Source: Stropharia rugosoannulata (lineage: Eukaryota > Basidiomycota > Agaricomycetes > Agaricales > Strophariaceae). From it: 64,000 bases of DNA. Both the position numbers and the translations under genes were made by a program. How positions within the stretch are numbered: the stretch's first letter is position 1; each line of letters begins with the position of its first letter. Shown here piece by piece: positions 47,440 to 57,507 of the stretch. The stretch covers positions 1 to 64,000 of the forward strand of contig JANCIK010000005.1 in the NCBI GenBank assembly GCA_028532985.1. The letters run 5' to 3'. The notes under the pieces are model-generated. The model did not search any database. It worked only from the letters and a program-made list of their open reading frames with translations, and had not been told where the DNA came from.

Positions 47440-48120
47440 AGACCATGATCAGACCACCACAACGTCAACACACAAGAGCAACAGTGAGCACCCAAGACCA
47501 GCTAGGCGGCGCGGCGCAGGGCCAGCGGGACGGCGATAGTCATAGCATGCACATCCATATCCACTAGCACATTCACAACAAGAGAAGAATAGAAGAGTCT
47601 GGAAGTGTGCACGCAGACCGACACGGCACAAGCGCGTGCCGGCAGCACTAGTGAGAGAGAGGGAGGCAGGGAGGGAGGCAGGGACAGTACAAGGGTAAAG
47701 GACGAATGGGCAACACAAGGGGTAGAGGAAACGGGAAAGGCAAACTCAGGACGGTGCATCATGATACGCAGTGCGGAGCCACGTACGTCCGGACGCTTCC
47801 GCGCCCGCTACTCGCAGGGCACCGGAACCACAGCGCCCGTGTAGTGCTGGATGCGGAACGGCAGGGGCGGGGGCAAGGCAGGACGCTATGCATATACGAG
47901 GGAAGCCACCAAGGAGGGCACAGTCGGCAGGACGCATGCATGCATGAAGACACTAGAGCAAGACCGTACCATCTAAGATGCGCGATAAAGGCCCTGCGCA
48001 TCTTGCTGGCGTCGAAGCAGTGCCTGTTCGGGGAAGGTCAGAGCAGGTGGAGCAGCGGACGCAGCCAATGGACAGGATGGGATGGCGGAACTGCAAGGAT
48101 TCCTGTACGTTGATAATACA
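47440..48120 (-). repeat. GC-rich dispersed repeat, inverted copy
   Basis: The reverse complement of this interval matches the 3' half of the family (46560-46910 and 60500-60890). Landmarks are the snippet reading ccgcatccagcactac on the minus strand, the tail word agactcttctattcttctc, and the atgcatgtcatgac-like stretch. It is the only clear minus-strand copy and faces the long copy that ends at 46920. Confidence 0.6.
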
Positions 48121-48319
48121 GTCAGCAGCGCAGGGGGTTCGTAGGACTATATTACGGGCCTAAGGAGCCATAACATGCAGGCCCAGCCCATGGGAGAGGG
48201 GGGACCTGCAGATCCCCTGGGAAGCATCTAGCAGAGCGCTTACAGATGAAACAAAGGTCGGGGCCGAGGGCGAGAGACTCAGATATGAGTTGGCGGACAC
48301 GGGCTAGACACAAATCGCC

Positions 48320-48450
48320 CGGATAACGAAAGGGAAGCACGGCGTATGGGGGTCTTTGGTTCCTTCTGCCCGTCGGTCATGTCGGCCTCGGAAGTGAGTC
48401 TGGCCCCCGCCAAACATCTAAGCGCTCTTCGCGCATTGCGCCATAACACA
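48320..48450 (+). repeat. GC-rich repeat fragment
   Basis: About 100 bases match 62895-62960 (ccttctgcccg(t/c)c, gtcatgtcggcctc, gaagtgagtctgg) and continue into caacacatgtcg-like sequence also found at 54640-54660. Confidence 0.55.
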
Positions 48451-48515
48451 TGTCGATGGTAGTTGCAATGACTATGAAGATAATATAAATTGAACATTAT
48501 TTATAAAATTTAAGC

Positions 48516-49230
48516 TTAAACCTTCAGAGTGAAGTACTGGAACGATAGATAATTAGAATTAGCAAAGGTATATGTATGTAGTAGTCCAATGTATGTGAAG
48601 TATACTCTAAGTAAACACTGATGCATGATAATGTAATTTTGCGATGAAGCGGAAAGCAAAGTATATGTGTATCTATTATGTGACGGACGCCCTCGTTTCT
48701 TCTTATGGTCTGGGTTGTATTGAATAATGGGAAGCTGCTGTTGGCCATGCGGATCCCAGTGTTCAAAATTCGAGGTATTATCCCAAGGTTGATGGGAGTA
48801 CTGGTCGTTAACCAAGGCATCTGAAAATTGACTTGGGACAGAATATTCATTAGCCCGGTCATATGGTTTGGGCACTGATTTATGTTGATTGACACTCTGC
48901 TCAGTGCGCCATACATTCAAGTGCACCTGCTTGATATGTCTCAGTAAATTCCCAGAGCCGGCCATCTCTTTACTACACTCTGTCATACGCGACTGCCGGT
49001 GGCTTGACGAAGTCGCACCCTCCACATAATTTGCGAAGAAACTACTCAAAGAATGGTTGTCAGTTGTTATATAAAGATATAAAGGTGGTTCAGAAGTTAC
49101 CAATGACATTGGTAGTTGTGCATAAAGTTCATTCAAATCCCTGGTGTCGGGTTGGGTTTTCAGCAATTCCTGAAGTTCATCATTGGTGAAAACTGTGTAT
49201 CCCGTTGAATTGTTCTGATCTGAAGAGATT
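48516..49230 (-). pseudogene. Zinc-finger protein, start lost and first finger deleted (copy 2)
   Basis: Homologous to the frame at 35150-35895. The position of the copy-1 ATG is changed (minus strand ATC instead of ATG, near 49229). The linker VEGATSSSHRQ jumps straight to the second finger (TEC...GSGNLLRHIKQVHL), so the first Cys2His2 finger is gone. The second finger and a C-terminal AT-hook (KKKRGRPSHN) are intact here but broken in copy 1. The frame is open from 49424 to 48516 only because the former 5' region happens to be open. Confidence 0.65.
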
Positions 49231-50020
49231 GTAACGAATTTAATAAGTACCTTCGAGGTGAACAAGGAGTTAATGGATTGATGTACTCGTCTGCATGCAC
49301 AGAAGGCGTCTGAAGCTGAGTAGAATGGTAAGCTTGGTGATGGCTGCATTGTTGGACTGATGAGACAAGTTCTCGAGAAAACCGAGGTATTTATACCAAG
49401 CAGACGTCGTTGCTTAAGAGTCAATACTCTGAGTAAACAGCTCGAATTTGGGAAAGCGGTGGCATCGTGTTATTGTTCTCGAAAGTGGCCGATGTTGTCA
49501 CGGTTCCCTTGGCCCACTTGTTCGTTTATAGACAACCGGGTCACGGCCACAATTTCAATCAAGTGGCACAGTTGGCTACAAGACACATTTCTCTCCAAAT
49601 AGCGATGTCTCCTTATAGAAACCCAAGCCCTCCTCCACATATGGTCAAAGTTCACACAATCCACGCAGGCGAATGTCCTTGGCCATTCTCGATCTTGAAC
49701 TTTCAAGTTAGACCTATTACAGTATTATGGCATGTCACGTCGCGTTGCTTGGGTTGGGCAGACAGAGTTCTCTATCACGTCACTTGTTTGGTTGGTCCAA
49801 GCTTTGAGGTGTATCCTGAGCGTATGGAGATAATCAAGGGGCTGAGCTGAATAACATATAATGATATGCTCCCGGGTCCGGTCCGCTCATTGAGAGGGCA
49901 TAGCCAACGTGTACTTGTTATCCTCTATCTTGCTCTGTTAAATCACTGAAACTATTCAATTCATGAATAACACTGCTAAACTTATATTCAGTTCTATACC
50001 CCCTGTTCAGCACTCGCTGG
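48645..50020 (-). repeat. Segmental duplication A, copy 2 (partner 35125-36965)
   Basis: See copy 1. Relative to copy 1 it lacks roughly 300 bases near 49245 and carries about 75 extra bases near 49855-49930 (acatataatgatatgctccc...). The right end stops in the word cctgttcagcactcg, present in both copies; beyond it the sequences differ. Confidence 0.8.
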
Positions 50021-50059
50021 AGCTGGAGCTTGAGTAATTTAATGTTGACCGCGCTCCGC

Positions 50060-50330
50060 CTGTCTTTAACGACGTATTAGTACCATCCGTGAATGTACGT
50101 AGCAGTCGCGATGTATCCGCCCCTCAGTCTCACGTGCTCTGCTGGCCGCTGCTTGCAGAGAACCCGTGAGTCCTCCATTAGCCTATATTCTTCGTTATGA
50201 TACGCCGCCCTCCCCTGACCTACCCGCTTCAACATTTACATGGTGGAACGCTCGCTGAGCCCCTACTGTCCCAGCCTTCTGCCTTGGCTGTCGTCACGGC
50301 GATTGAGGTGTGCGGCCTGCACACGTCGAT
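50060..50330 (+). repeat. GC-rich repeat fragment
   Basis: Matches 44740-44900: gctctgctggc(c/t)gctgc, gtgagtcct(c/t)catt, cgccctcccctgacc against cgctgccctcccgtatcc, and a cccgcttcaaca-like run. Confidence 0.6.
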
Positions 50331-50861
50331 CGTGCGTTTAATAGTATTGTCACTTGAGCCTGGCTTATAACTGGTTTTCGCACAGTGAATAAAGGAGGCA
50401 TGTTGCGTAGATTCAAGCATCACGTAATAGAAATACGCGACATAGTACTTGGTATACAATTTATGGTTTGTAAAGAAGACTCTAGCTCCGTGACAATTAA
50501 TAATTCCATAGCCTTATAAAAGTTCCTTGTCCGCGCAAAGTCCCCAAGCTCGCTGTAAACATACCCGTGATCCTATCTTATTCCCGAGTCAACGTCCCCC
50601 AAAGATTTCTTTCCTTTCTGTCCTGTGGCACTGAATCTGAATACAGGCACTGGAAAGCTACACCTCATTGTAAGTTCCGTCGTCTCACGAAGGATGTGAT
50701 TTATATGCTTACGGGTTTATCCAAGCGCCCAATGGTCGATCCCATCATGTGTGTAGTGTGATAATGTAGAAAACCTTGCGTGATGCTGTACCGATAGCGT
50801 TGGAATAGTGTACGGTCGGTACCTCGAATACATAGGGAAATGACAAGCTCTCCTTGAACTT
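50331..50861. other. Spacer, nothing recognised
   Basis: AT-rich sequence between a GC-rich fragment and duplication B copy 2. A TATA-like gccttataaaagttcc stands at about 50510-50525 with no gene downstream. Confidence 0.4.
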
Positions 50862-52330
50862 GATGCTTCTGGAACCCTCGCTCTCTGAATGATAATAAAA
50901 ATACATCTGCTCGTGTTTGGGACGTGCATTTAGTTTTTGATGATTGCTTCTTCCAAGTCAGCTCAGCTTTTCGTCACGCCCGCGTAGGGAAATATAGATA
51001 GCTCTACGGCACAACTGAGCGACACGGTATGACTCCCATGAGTTGGCTAGACGAGTGAGTGGTGGACTTTCATGGTGTAAGGGCCTTTATTTCTCACTTC
51101 GATATAATAAATTGACTTACACTTTCCCCATGAATGAACATATTCCACGCCAAATACGTTCGATACCTCGAATACATAGGGAAAAGACAAGCTCTCCTCG
51201 AACTTGAAGCCTCTGGCGTTGACGAGTGGTACGTGTCTGTGATTGCCCCATAGCCTAAGCAAACTCGACAGCTTTAACAAACATGTTATCAGGTGGATCG
51301 CTTAGCCGGGAAGCATTCAATAGGCGGTCTTACCACCGCAGCTGCCAGCATCGGAATTCCAATACTTGACATCACGTTTTTCGCTTTCAGCTAGATAATA
51401 ATCAGAATGAAAACATTTGAGAAATAGATGGTACACATACGCAGACTGCCCTGCCCATTCCTGTTGTAGCTCACTGCATGGTCCTGTATAGATCCATATG
51501 TCAGGCATTTCATGCCGTAATGATATCTGTTAAGGAATTTTGGTCAGACGAAAACGAGAACAAACATCAAGGTGCAACTGATAAAAGCTTACGGGCGTCC
51601 TGGAAGGCATTGTAAGATAATTTATGGATAAAATTGCCGGAAGAGTGGAGTCATCGAACATAAAGTGAGGAAGAGTCAGTTCAGGCTCTGGAGAAGTAAA
51701 AGCCATGGTAGGTTAATATGATATTGCTAAGTGAATTTTACGAGCTCATTTATACCGCGCCGGTGGAGAGGATGCCTTGTTTATGAGAACGATTAGTCGT
51801 CCTTATGGGACCGTAAAACACCCGGTATGGACCAGAGTATGGCCTTGTGTCTTATGCTTCCCGCTGTTCTTGACAGGTTCATAGGTGTTTGAGATACCGT
51901 CATGAGACCAGTGAAACCTCAAGAAGAGCAAGACCAGTAATTTAATTAAGTTGATCAACATATAAGCTTCGATGAACGGATTGATGTGTTAGAGTGATCT
52001 ATACAGCTTTGTAGTATTGAAGATAATAGCGATACAGATACACCATTTTTTATAGTCAGTAGGACGGAAGGAAGCTATGGAAAGAAGCGAGACGTAGCAG
52101 CTTAAGCTCTGAAGAGGTTTAAACAGTGGGATGACGCAATTTTCACTATATGACCTTACATCAAAGCTTTAGGGGTACACCTGCGCTCTGACTTTCAAGC
52201 TTAAAGCTTTGATGAAATGTTATGCTGTTGGAACAGTGGTCGATTATTCGAGCCCAATAGTACAATAATGGCTGGGAGGGAGCACCTAGGAGCACTTTCC
52301 CTATATTCGATGCTCCTGCATCGGTCGTGG
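50862..52330. repeat. Segmental duplication B, copy 2 (partner 43010-44540)
   Basis: Nearly collinear with copy 1 at an offset of about 7.85 kb, dropping to about 7.8 kb at its right end, so a few small indels have accumulated. The word ctcgaatacataggga occurs at 50823 and again at 51170: a short piece of the segment is also repeated just outside its left edge. Confidence 0.85.
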
Positions 52331-52800
52331 GACTTTTGTCCCCGACGGATCAGTGTGTTTCAGTCGGTGTGACACGGGTGATTGCACCCTCTCGACCCCT
52401 TCCTCCGACCCCACCCTTCCATCCCAGCTCGACCGCCCCCCAGCTATTGGCCACGACTTGTCAATACAATACATAAATGGACGTAGTGTCGCGATGTGGC
52501 TCCCACCACTGCCCTGCTTGCCGACATGTATTCGGCCCTCTATCGATGTCAATGAGGAGTCGAGGGACGCATATGCACTGCTGCATCTTCTCACCTCACA
52601 CACTATCCCAGAAGGCACCTGGGTCCGTTGCACATCCCTATCCAACGTACATACACCCAAGTCTCGCACTCCCCCCACCCTTTTGCTCATCCTCCGCGCC
52701 AGTCGTGGCGGCCTCTCAAGAGTCTCGCACGCTTCCACCCAGGCCTGGAACGCAGCCGCACATACATGTCGGGAGATTGCCACCACATACAGTATATGGT
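52290..52800 (+). repeat. GC-rich repeat, 3'-truncated copy
   Basis: Starts with the family head (gtcgtgggactt...gacggatcag, tcggtgtgacacgggtga) and follows the long copy through ggcctctcaagag to agattgccacca near 52790. There it is cut by the foldback element. Confidence 0.65.
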
Positions 52801-52815
52801 AATGGCAGATAACAT

Positions 52816-53990
52816 GGCAGATAACATGCAGCCGGACCGCCCACGTATGGAAACCAAGACGGTCGAGCTGCCTAGTGCACGCTCAAGCCTTTGCCAAACA
52901 TGCACGGCATGGCATGCCGCATCTCCTTGGCATCTTGGGACACCAGGTACCCTTGTTACCTGTTAGGGGTGTTTAAAACAGCGTTCATTCTTGAAAGTAA
53001 AGTATACTCGACGCACTAGCCAACTCTTGAGTAATACTATTCCCTGTACTCTACAGTGAGATATGAGATAATTGAGATTTGTTACTCCGTTCCGTGTGGC
53101 TGTGCATTAAAGGTCCGCCCAACTGTTCACGTATACAGTTGAATATCTAAACGGCACCGCAACACCAACACAGCATACCATGCTCCAAATGTGCCATAAG
53201 GACGTTAATGATTAAGGTATGGACTAGGTACATGGTAAGTGTAATTACTTTCTAGACCGAAGTTTGTTCTTGATTGACTGAGTAGAACTGTTAGTGTTGC
53301 AAGCACTACCCTCGTCTAATGGTGCTAAAGCGGCCAATCCCATCCAAATGCAATATTTGTTGCACTTGTGCTGCTTAGGAAAGTCAAGGAACACTTCCTT
53401 GACGTTTCCATGTCCAAACAGATTCTCGCCCAAGTCCCTGTGAGTATATAGTGTCAAAACGGCAAAACAAGTTACAAATTAATTAAAAACAAAACATACG
53501 GATTGCTCTAGCATGTGCCTTTCCCACGTCTTCCCATGTCGCCTTTTCACGTACAACAAGATCTTCAAGATTCCACTTATAGCCCGGAAATAATTTGGAG
53601 GGGGTCCAAGCAGTGTGCTTTTAGCCAATGATATTATTTGAAATGGTCGAATAGTAGAGTTTACACGCTCTGCTTCGCGTTGAACACTGGGTTGGGCGGA
53701 CCTTTAATGCACAGCCACACGGAACGGAGTAACAAATCTCAATTATCTCATATCTCACTGTAGAGTACAGGGAATAGTATTACTCAAGAGTTGGCTAGTG
53801 CGTCGAGTATACTTTACTTTCAAGAATGAACGCTGTTTTAAACACCCCTAACAGGTAACAAGGGTACCTGGTGTCCCAAGATGCCAAGGAGATGCGGCAT
53901 GCCATGCCGTGCATGTTTGGCAAAGGCTTGAGCATGCACTAGGCAGCTCGACCGTCTTGGTTTCCATACCCACGGGCCATGTTATCTGCC
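52816..53990. mobile_element. Foldback-type element with about 300-bp terminal inverted repeats
   Basis: Left arm 52816-53123 is the near-exact reverse complement of right arm 53691-53990. The mismatches I see are almost all within the outer 35 bases. Both arms start ggcagataacatg and reach aaaggtccgcccaac at the inner end; the left side carries a second ggcagataacatg 12 bases further out. The 567-base loop holds coding-like minus-strand segments and no transposase motif that I recognise. I could not identify an obvious target-site duplication. The element sits between two truncated copies of the GC-rich family. It is probably a non-autonomous DNA transposon, in structure like a foldback element or long-arm MITE. 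Confidence 0.85.
53245..53617 (-). pseudogene. Captured coding fragment inside the foldback element
   Basis: Two open segments lie on the minus strand. 53617-53500 reads HTAWTPSKLFPGYKWNLEDL and on through VVREKATWEDVGKAHARAI. 53437-53245 reads RDLGENLFGHGNVKEVF, LDFPKQHKCNKYCIW and ends SIKNKLRSRK-stop. They flank a 62-base interval with gtatgt and cacag borders. Across that interval the frames differ by one base, and stops lie upstream of 53617. So this is a relic of a spliced gene carried by the element, not a working gene. The source family is unknown to me. Confidence 0.55.
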
Positions 53991-53999
53991 ACGGAACTT

Positions 54000-54680
54000 G
54001 CCGGGCAGATAACTACCCAGCAAAATGAGCGGTGAACCACCTCGTCCTCTTCAACGATTCCGACCCAGCCCTTGCGTTGCAGACCAGACTGCTGTCAGGA
54101 TTGGGTCTATCACGCTCTGCGTTTCTATGGCGCAACGGCTTACACTATCTGCGTATGCACTTCATTGATTGAACTGAACTGAGGCCTCCTTCGTTGTCCT
54201 CTTCTGTCGCAGGGCGCATGGGCAACCCATGCGCCGTGTATGGCCCGTGCATTCAACTTCCGCCCGCCGACCTGTAGAACCCACCGTCATGCGAAGACAC
54301 GTACACAACCTGTTATGTTCAGCAGCACCAGCTGCCGCCTGGTAGACGTGTTGGCCCGACCCTCTGCAATGGGCTCCGGCACCCTGCGCTTGTGTCCCCA
54401 GTTGTCCTTGAGAAATATATTTGTTAGAAATCGCATTGCATCCCTATGGTTAACTAGACGAATGTTTGATCTACATGTATCATTCAGGCTCTGAGCCCTC
54501 TCTTGTGTCCCGTCCCTTCCTGCTCCCTGCCACCTGTGCCCTGGGTGCGCCGTCTTCAGTGTCTTCTTGTGTATATGCCATGCGTCCCGCCCCCGTCCCT
54601 CCCATCCCGCATCCACACCTAAGGGATCTTCGCAGATTGCGGCACAACACATGTCGGCGCCTGGCATAATATGGCACGTA
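54000..54680 (+). repeat. GC-rich repeat copy (variant subtype)
   Basis: Matches 62320-62670 over about 350 bases (gtttctatggcgcaacggcttacactat; gaacccaccgtcatgcgaagacac), then continues with sequence ending caacacatgtcgg, shared with 48420-48455. The two copies define a subtype that differs from the 44500 copy after the head. Confidence 0.65.
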
Positions 54681-55300
54681 GTGGGCTGATAGGTGTAAGT
54701 GTTCGTGAGCCCTTACAAATCTTCACGCGTCGCGATTTGCCCCCGTTTTCCCGTCTAGAGTGCTGAACCGTGTTCCCGTCTCAATTGCAGAGAACACTCA
54801 CCTCAAGTTGCCCGCCTATTCTCGTGTCGGCCTCTCCATCACAACTCACCTCGGTCGGACTGCTCATAGCACGTACGGGTTCACTCCTGCTGCTCCCGGG
54901 AGAGTACTCGAGTGTTTACAATTGATGGCTTTCGCCGCAGGTCATCCGCATGAGCCGCGCATTCTCAACTTTGCGCACCCTTTGGAACTCGCCGAAACCG
55001 CTCTTGTGAGCTAATATGAGCGCTTCAGCAATCAATAGCAATTGCTAGTGTACCAAATATCATCCAATGAGTGTCTAACATATCATGTAATCGCCCACCT
55101 TTTTTTACAGTATGCACGTCCACATATTGCTCTTTGAAACTGCAGACAATAAGTGAATGTATGGGCTTTGTTTGCCGCTCAGAACTATTACAGTAAAATA
55201 TTGACTGCATTCGAAGTGCAAATGAACATTTACATATGTTTTATATTCAGGGTACCAAAAACACAGGTTCCATGTATACAAAGTGAGATAACAGTCTAGC
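54681..55300. other. Spacer and 3' flank of the HET gene
   Basis: A + strand frame at 54760-55014 starts in GC-rich repeat-like sequence and has no domain. The rest is AT-rich. Confidence 0.4.
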
Positions 55301-57507
55301 TCATAAATACGCCGTTATAAGCTGTAGACCGTTCAACTTTAAATCATTCTCCGCCATTGCTATTTCAACCTTTGTTTCATTTGGATCTTTCAAGGATTTC
55401 AATGTGAATGTTGGAGGCGCAAAATGAGGGATCTGATTGACGTTAATGGTCTTGATGCTCCCTATTTGTTCATGCCAGTCCAATTGCAGTGGAACCGCGA
55501 GACAGGGCTTCATAATTGTGATTTCTCCATCCACATTGAGGAAGTTTATAATGCCAAAATGATTTATATCACGTGGGGTTTTATTTGGAGAATAGGCTTG
55601 TTGATCTAGCAAGTGAATATCCCCAAATTGACCATATAAATCTCCCTTTGGCTGAATGCTTCGGGAATTCTCCCCTTCCTTCAAGTACACGCGAATACCT
55701 GGAATAAGGAGAAGGTTCATTCGCAGGCCCAAGTGAGTCAAGAGAAGCGGCTCAGATGGAATGATTGACAGTTGATGATGTTTGTCAAACACAATGGAAC
55801 GGAGAGAGTATGATATAATGGTCTCTGGTATAACGCTTGTACCTTCATAATAATAGCTATGGTTGAAAATGTCCAAGACGTTCCGATGTGTGTTTATGAT
55901 CTCATGCATTAGCCTGGAGAAGGCTCGTTTGGCACCTTCACCGTATGCAATTGAGATGCTGACGTTGAGCAGCCCCATGAGCGAATAGGCAGTATCTTCC
56001 TCTCGACTCACACGCCTGGTGCACGCCATTTGTAATCGTCTTGATAGTGGAATGTAGTCCTTCTTCCCGGATCGAAAAGATTCCATTTCCTCTGAAGATA
56101 TCATAGCAGCGGATCCTAGCACAGTGTTCGGGTCACATTCTATTTTCGTCCAGTTCTTGTTGTAAACATAGACTTCGTTTTGAGGTGCAACAAGCTCCTG
56201 TAGAGTCCAACCACGGGTAAACCAAGGGTCTTTGGCGACATCTTCAACGGTCTCTGTCTCTGCCAGATAGATAACGCATACTCGAGCCCGACTGTACCAT
56301 TTATACATGGACCGAATGGCCTCGTCCAGCTCGGCGCTACTCTGCTTGTTGATGCAGCAAGTGTCAATCCAAGCAAAGTAACAGTCATGTTCTAGAGCAG
56401 AGACTCTACAGAAATTGCTGATTTTCGCAAATGCGGTGGGGTATTGCATTCGGTTAGGCCACTCTTGATATGACATCTCGCCGTGAAGATTGTTGTTCCA
56501 TGTATGGGAAAGGATTGCATATCGGCAGTATTTAGATATAAGATTTGAGATAGCCATCTCCACATTATGGTCTTGCGTGGGATCCAGTAAGCCTTTAATT
56601 ACATATTCCATTACAGAGTATCATTAGATAGGCTCTGAACTTGAGGTTGGATCTTACCATCGAACAGGGGTTCTACTTCTCCCCATACTTTCTCTATTAT
56701 GATTTGCATCACTTCCTGTTGGTTGATAAGGCGGATGGAAGATCCGTTTGAATCGAATGCCAGTAGTCGGGTGGGAGATATCTCCAAGCGAATCCTCGCT
56801 AATGTTTTTTGCTTGAAAGCGTCTTCATATTAGGTGCCGTCAGTCTTAGTCTCAGGAAATATACCGTACGCCACGTACATAACCTTCTTTTTCTGTGGTC
56901 AATACGAAGAACGCCATCAGGGGCAGGTGGAACAGTAGCTATGCTGCCAGATGATAACGGCAATGATTTCTCAGCGCAGCAGTCATCTACCGTTTTGGCG
57001 ATGTACGCCTTTAGACGGATGACAAGCTGTCTCTCTGCGGACTCCACTAGAGCGCTCTCGTCTAAAATACTTTCAAAAACAATTTTGTGTAGCTATGCAA
57101 TAAAAGACATACTCTGCTTGACCTTGTAGTGATTCTTTTCTATATTAATAAATTTTGTCAAATCAAACCAGACTCTCAGTAAAGTATGGAATTACCAGAA
57201 TACATGCATTCATGTACAAAGGGCTTTACAAAGTTGGCAAGCGCCACAAGCAAGTCGCGAGCCTCTTGTGCATCTCCTGCTACGGACATTCCTTGTGCAA
57301 TAGACTGTGCTTCCTGTAACATCTCATTAGACGACGGACGACGCTGGTGATACTGATATGCTCACTTTGAAAATGTGGTTAGTTTGATATGTGAGCGGGA
57401 GGAAAGAATGGAAGAAAATCACTGCATCGGCCTACTTAAGCATTTAGAAGATCTGTCACAGGCACAGCATCGGTTTTTGTTTTGAATGGAAACATGACGG
57501 CCATCAT
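55301..57507 (-). CDS. HET-domain protein (heterokaryon incompatibility type)
   Basis: HET domains trigger fungal cell death after non-self recognition. Exons 57322-57196, 57139-57113, 57061-56879, 56798-56658 and 56592-55301 close in phase to 589 aa when starting at the ATG at 57322. The HET domain lies at about residues 184-340, with CRYAILSHTWNN, YFAWIDTCCINKQSSAELDE, SMYKWYSRARVCVIYLAE, DPWFTRGWTLQELVAP and TRRVSREEDTAYSLMGLL. The 180 residues before it are helical (MLQEAQSIAQGMSVAG, ESALVESAERQLVIRLKAY). A further 5' exon (57507-57439, MMAVMFPFKTKTDAV...) would join in phase at tatcag, but its donor reads GCT|TAAGTAGG, one G short of GTAAGT. So either translation starts at 57322 or the gene has a damaged donor. 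A 249-residue tail follows the HET domain with no motif I know. Confidence 0.85.

Noticed and set aside
54760..55014. Plus-strand frame of 84 codons starting near a repeat tail
   Set aside because: No promoter, splice site or recognised motif; starts within repeat-like sequence.
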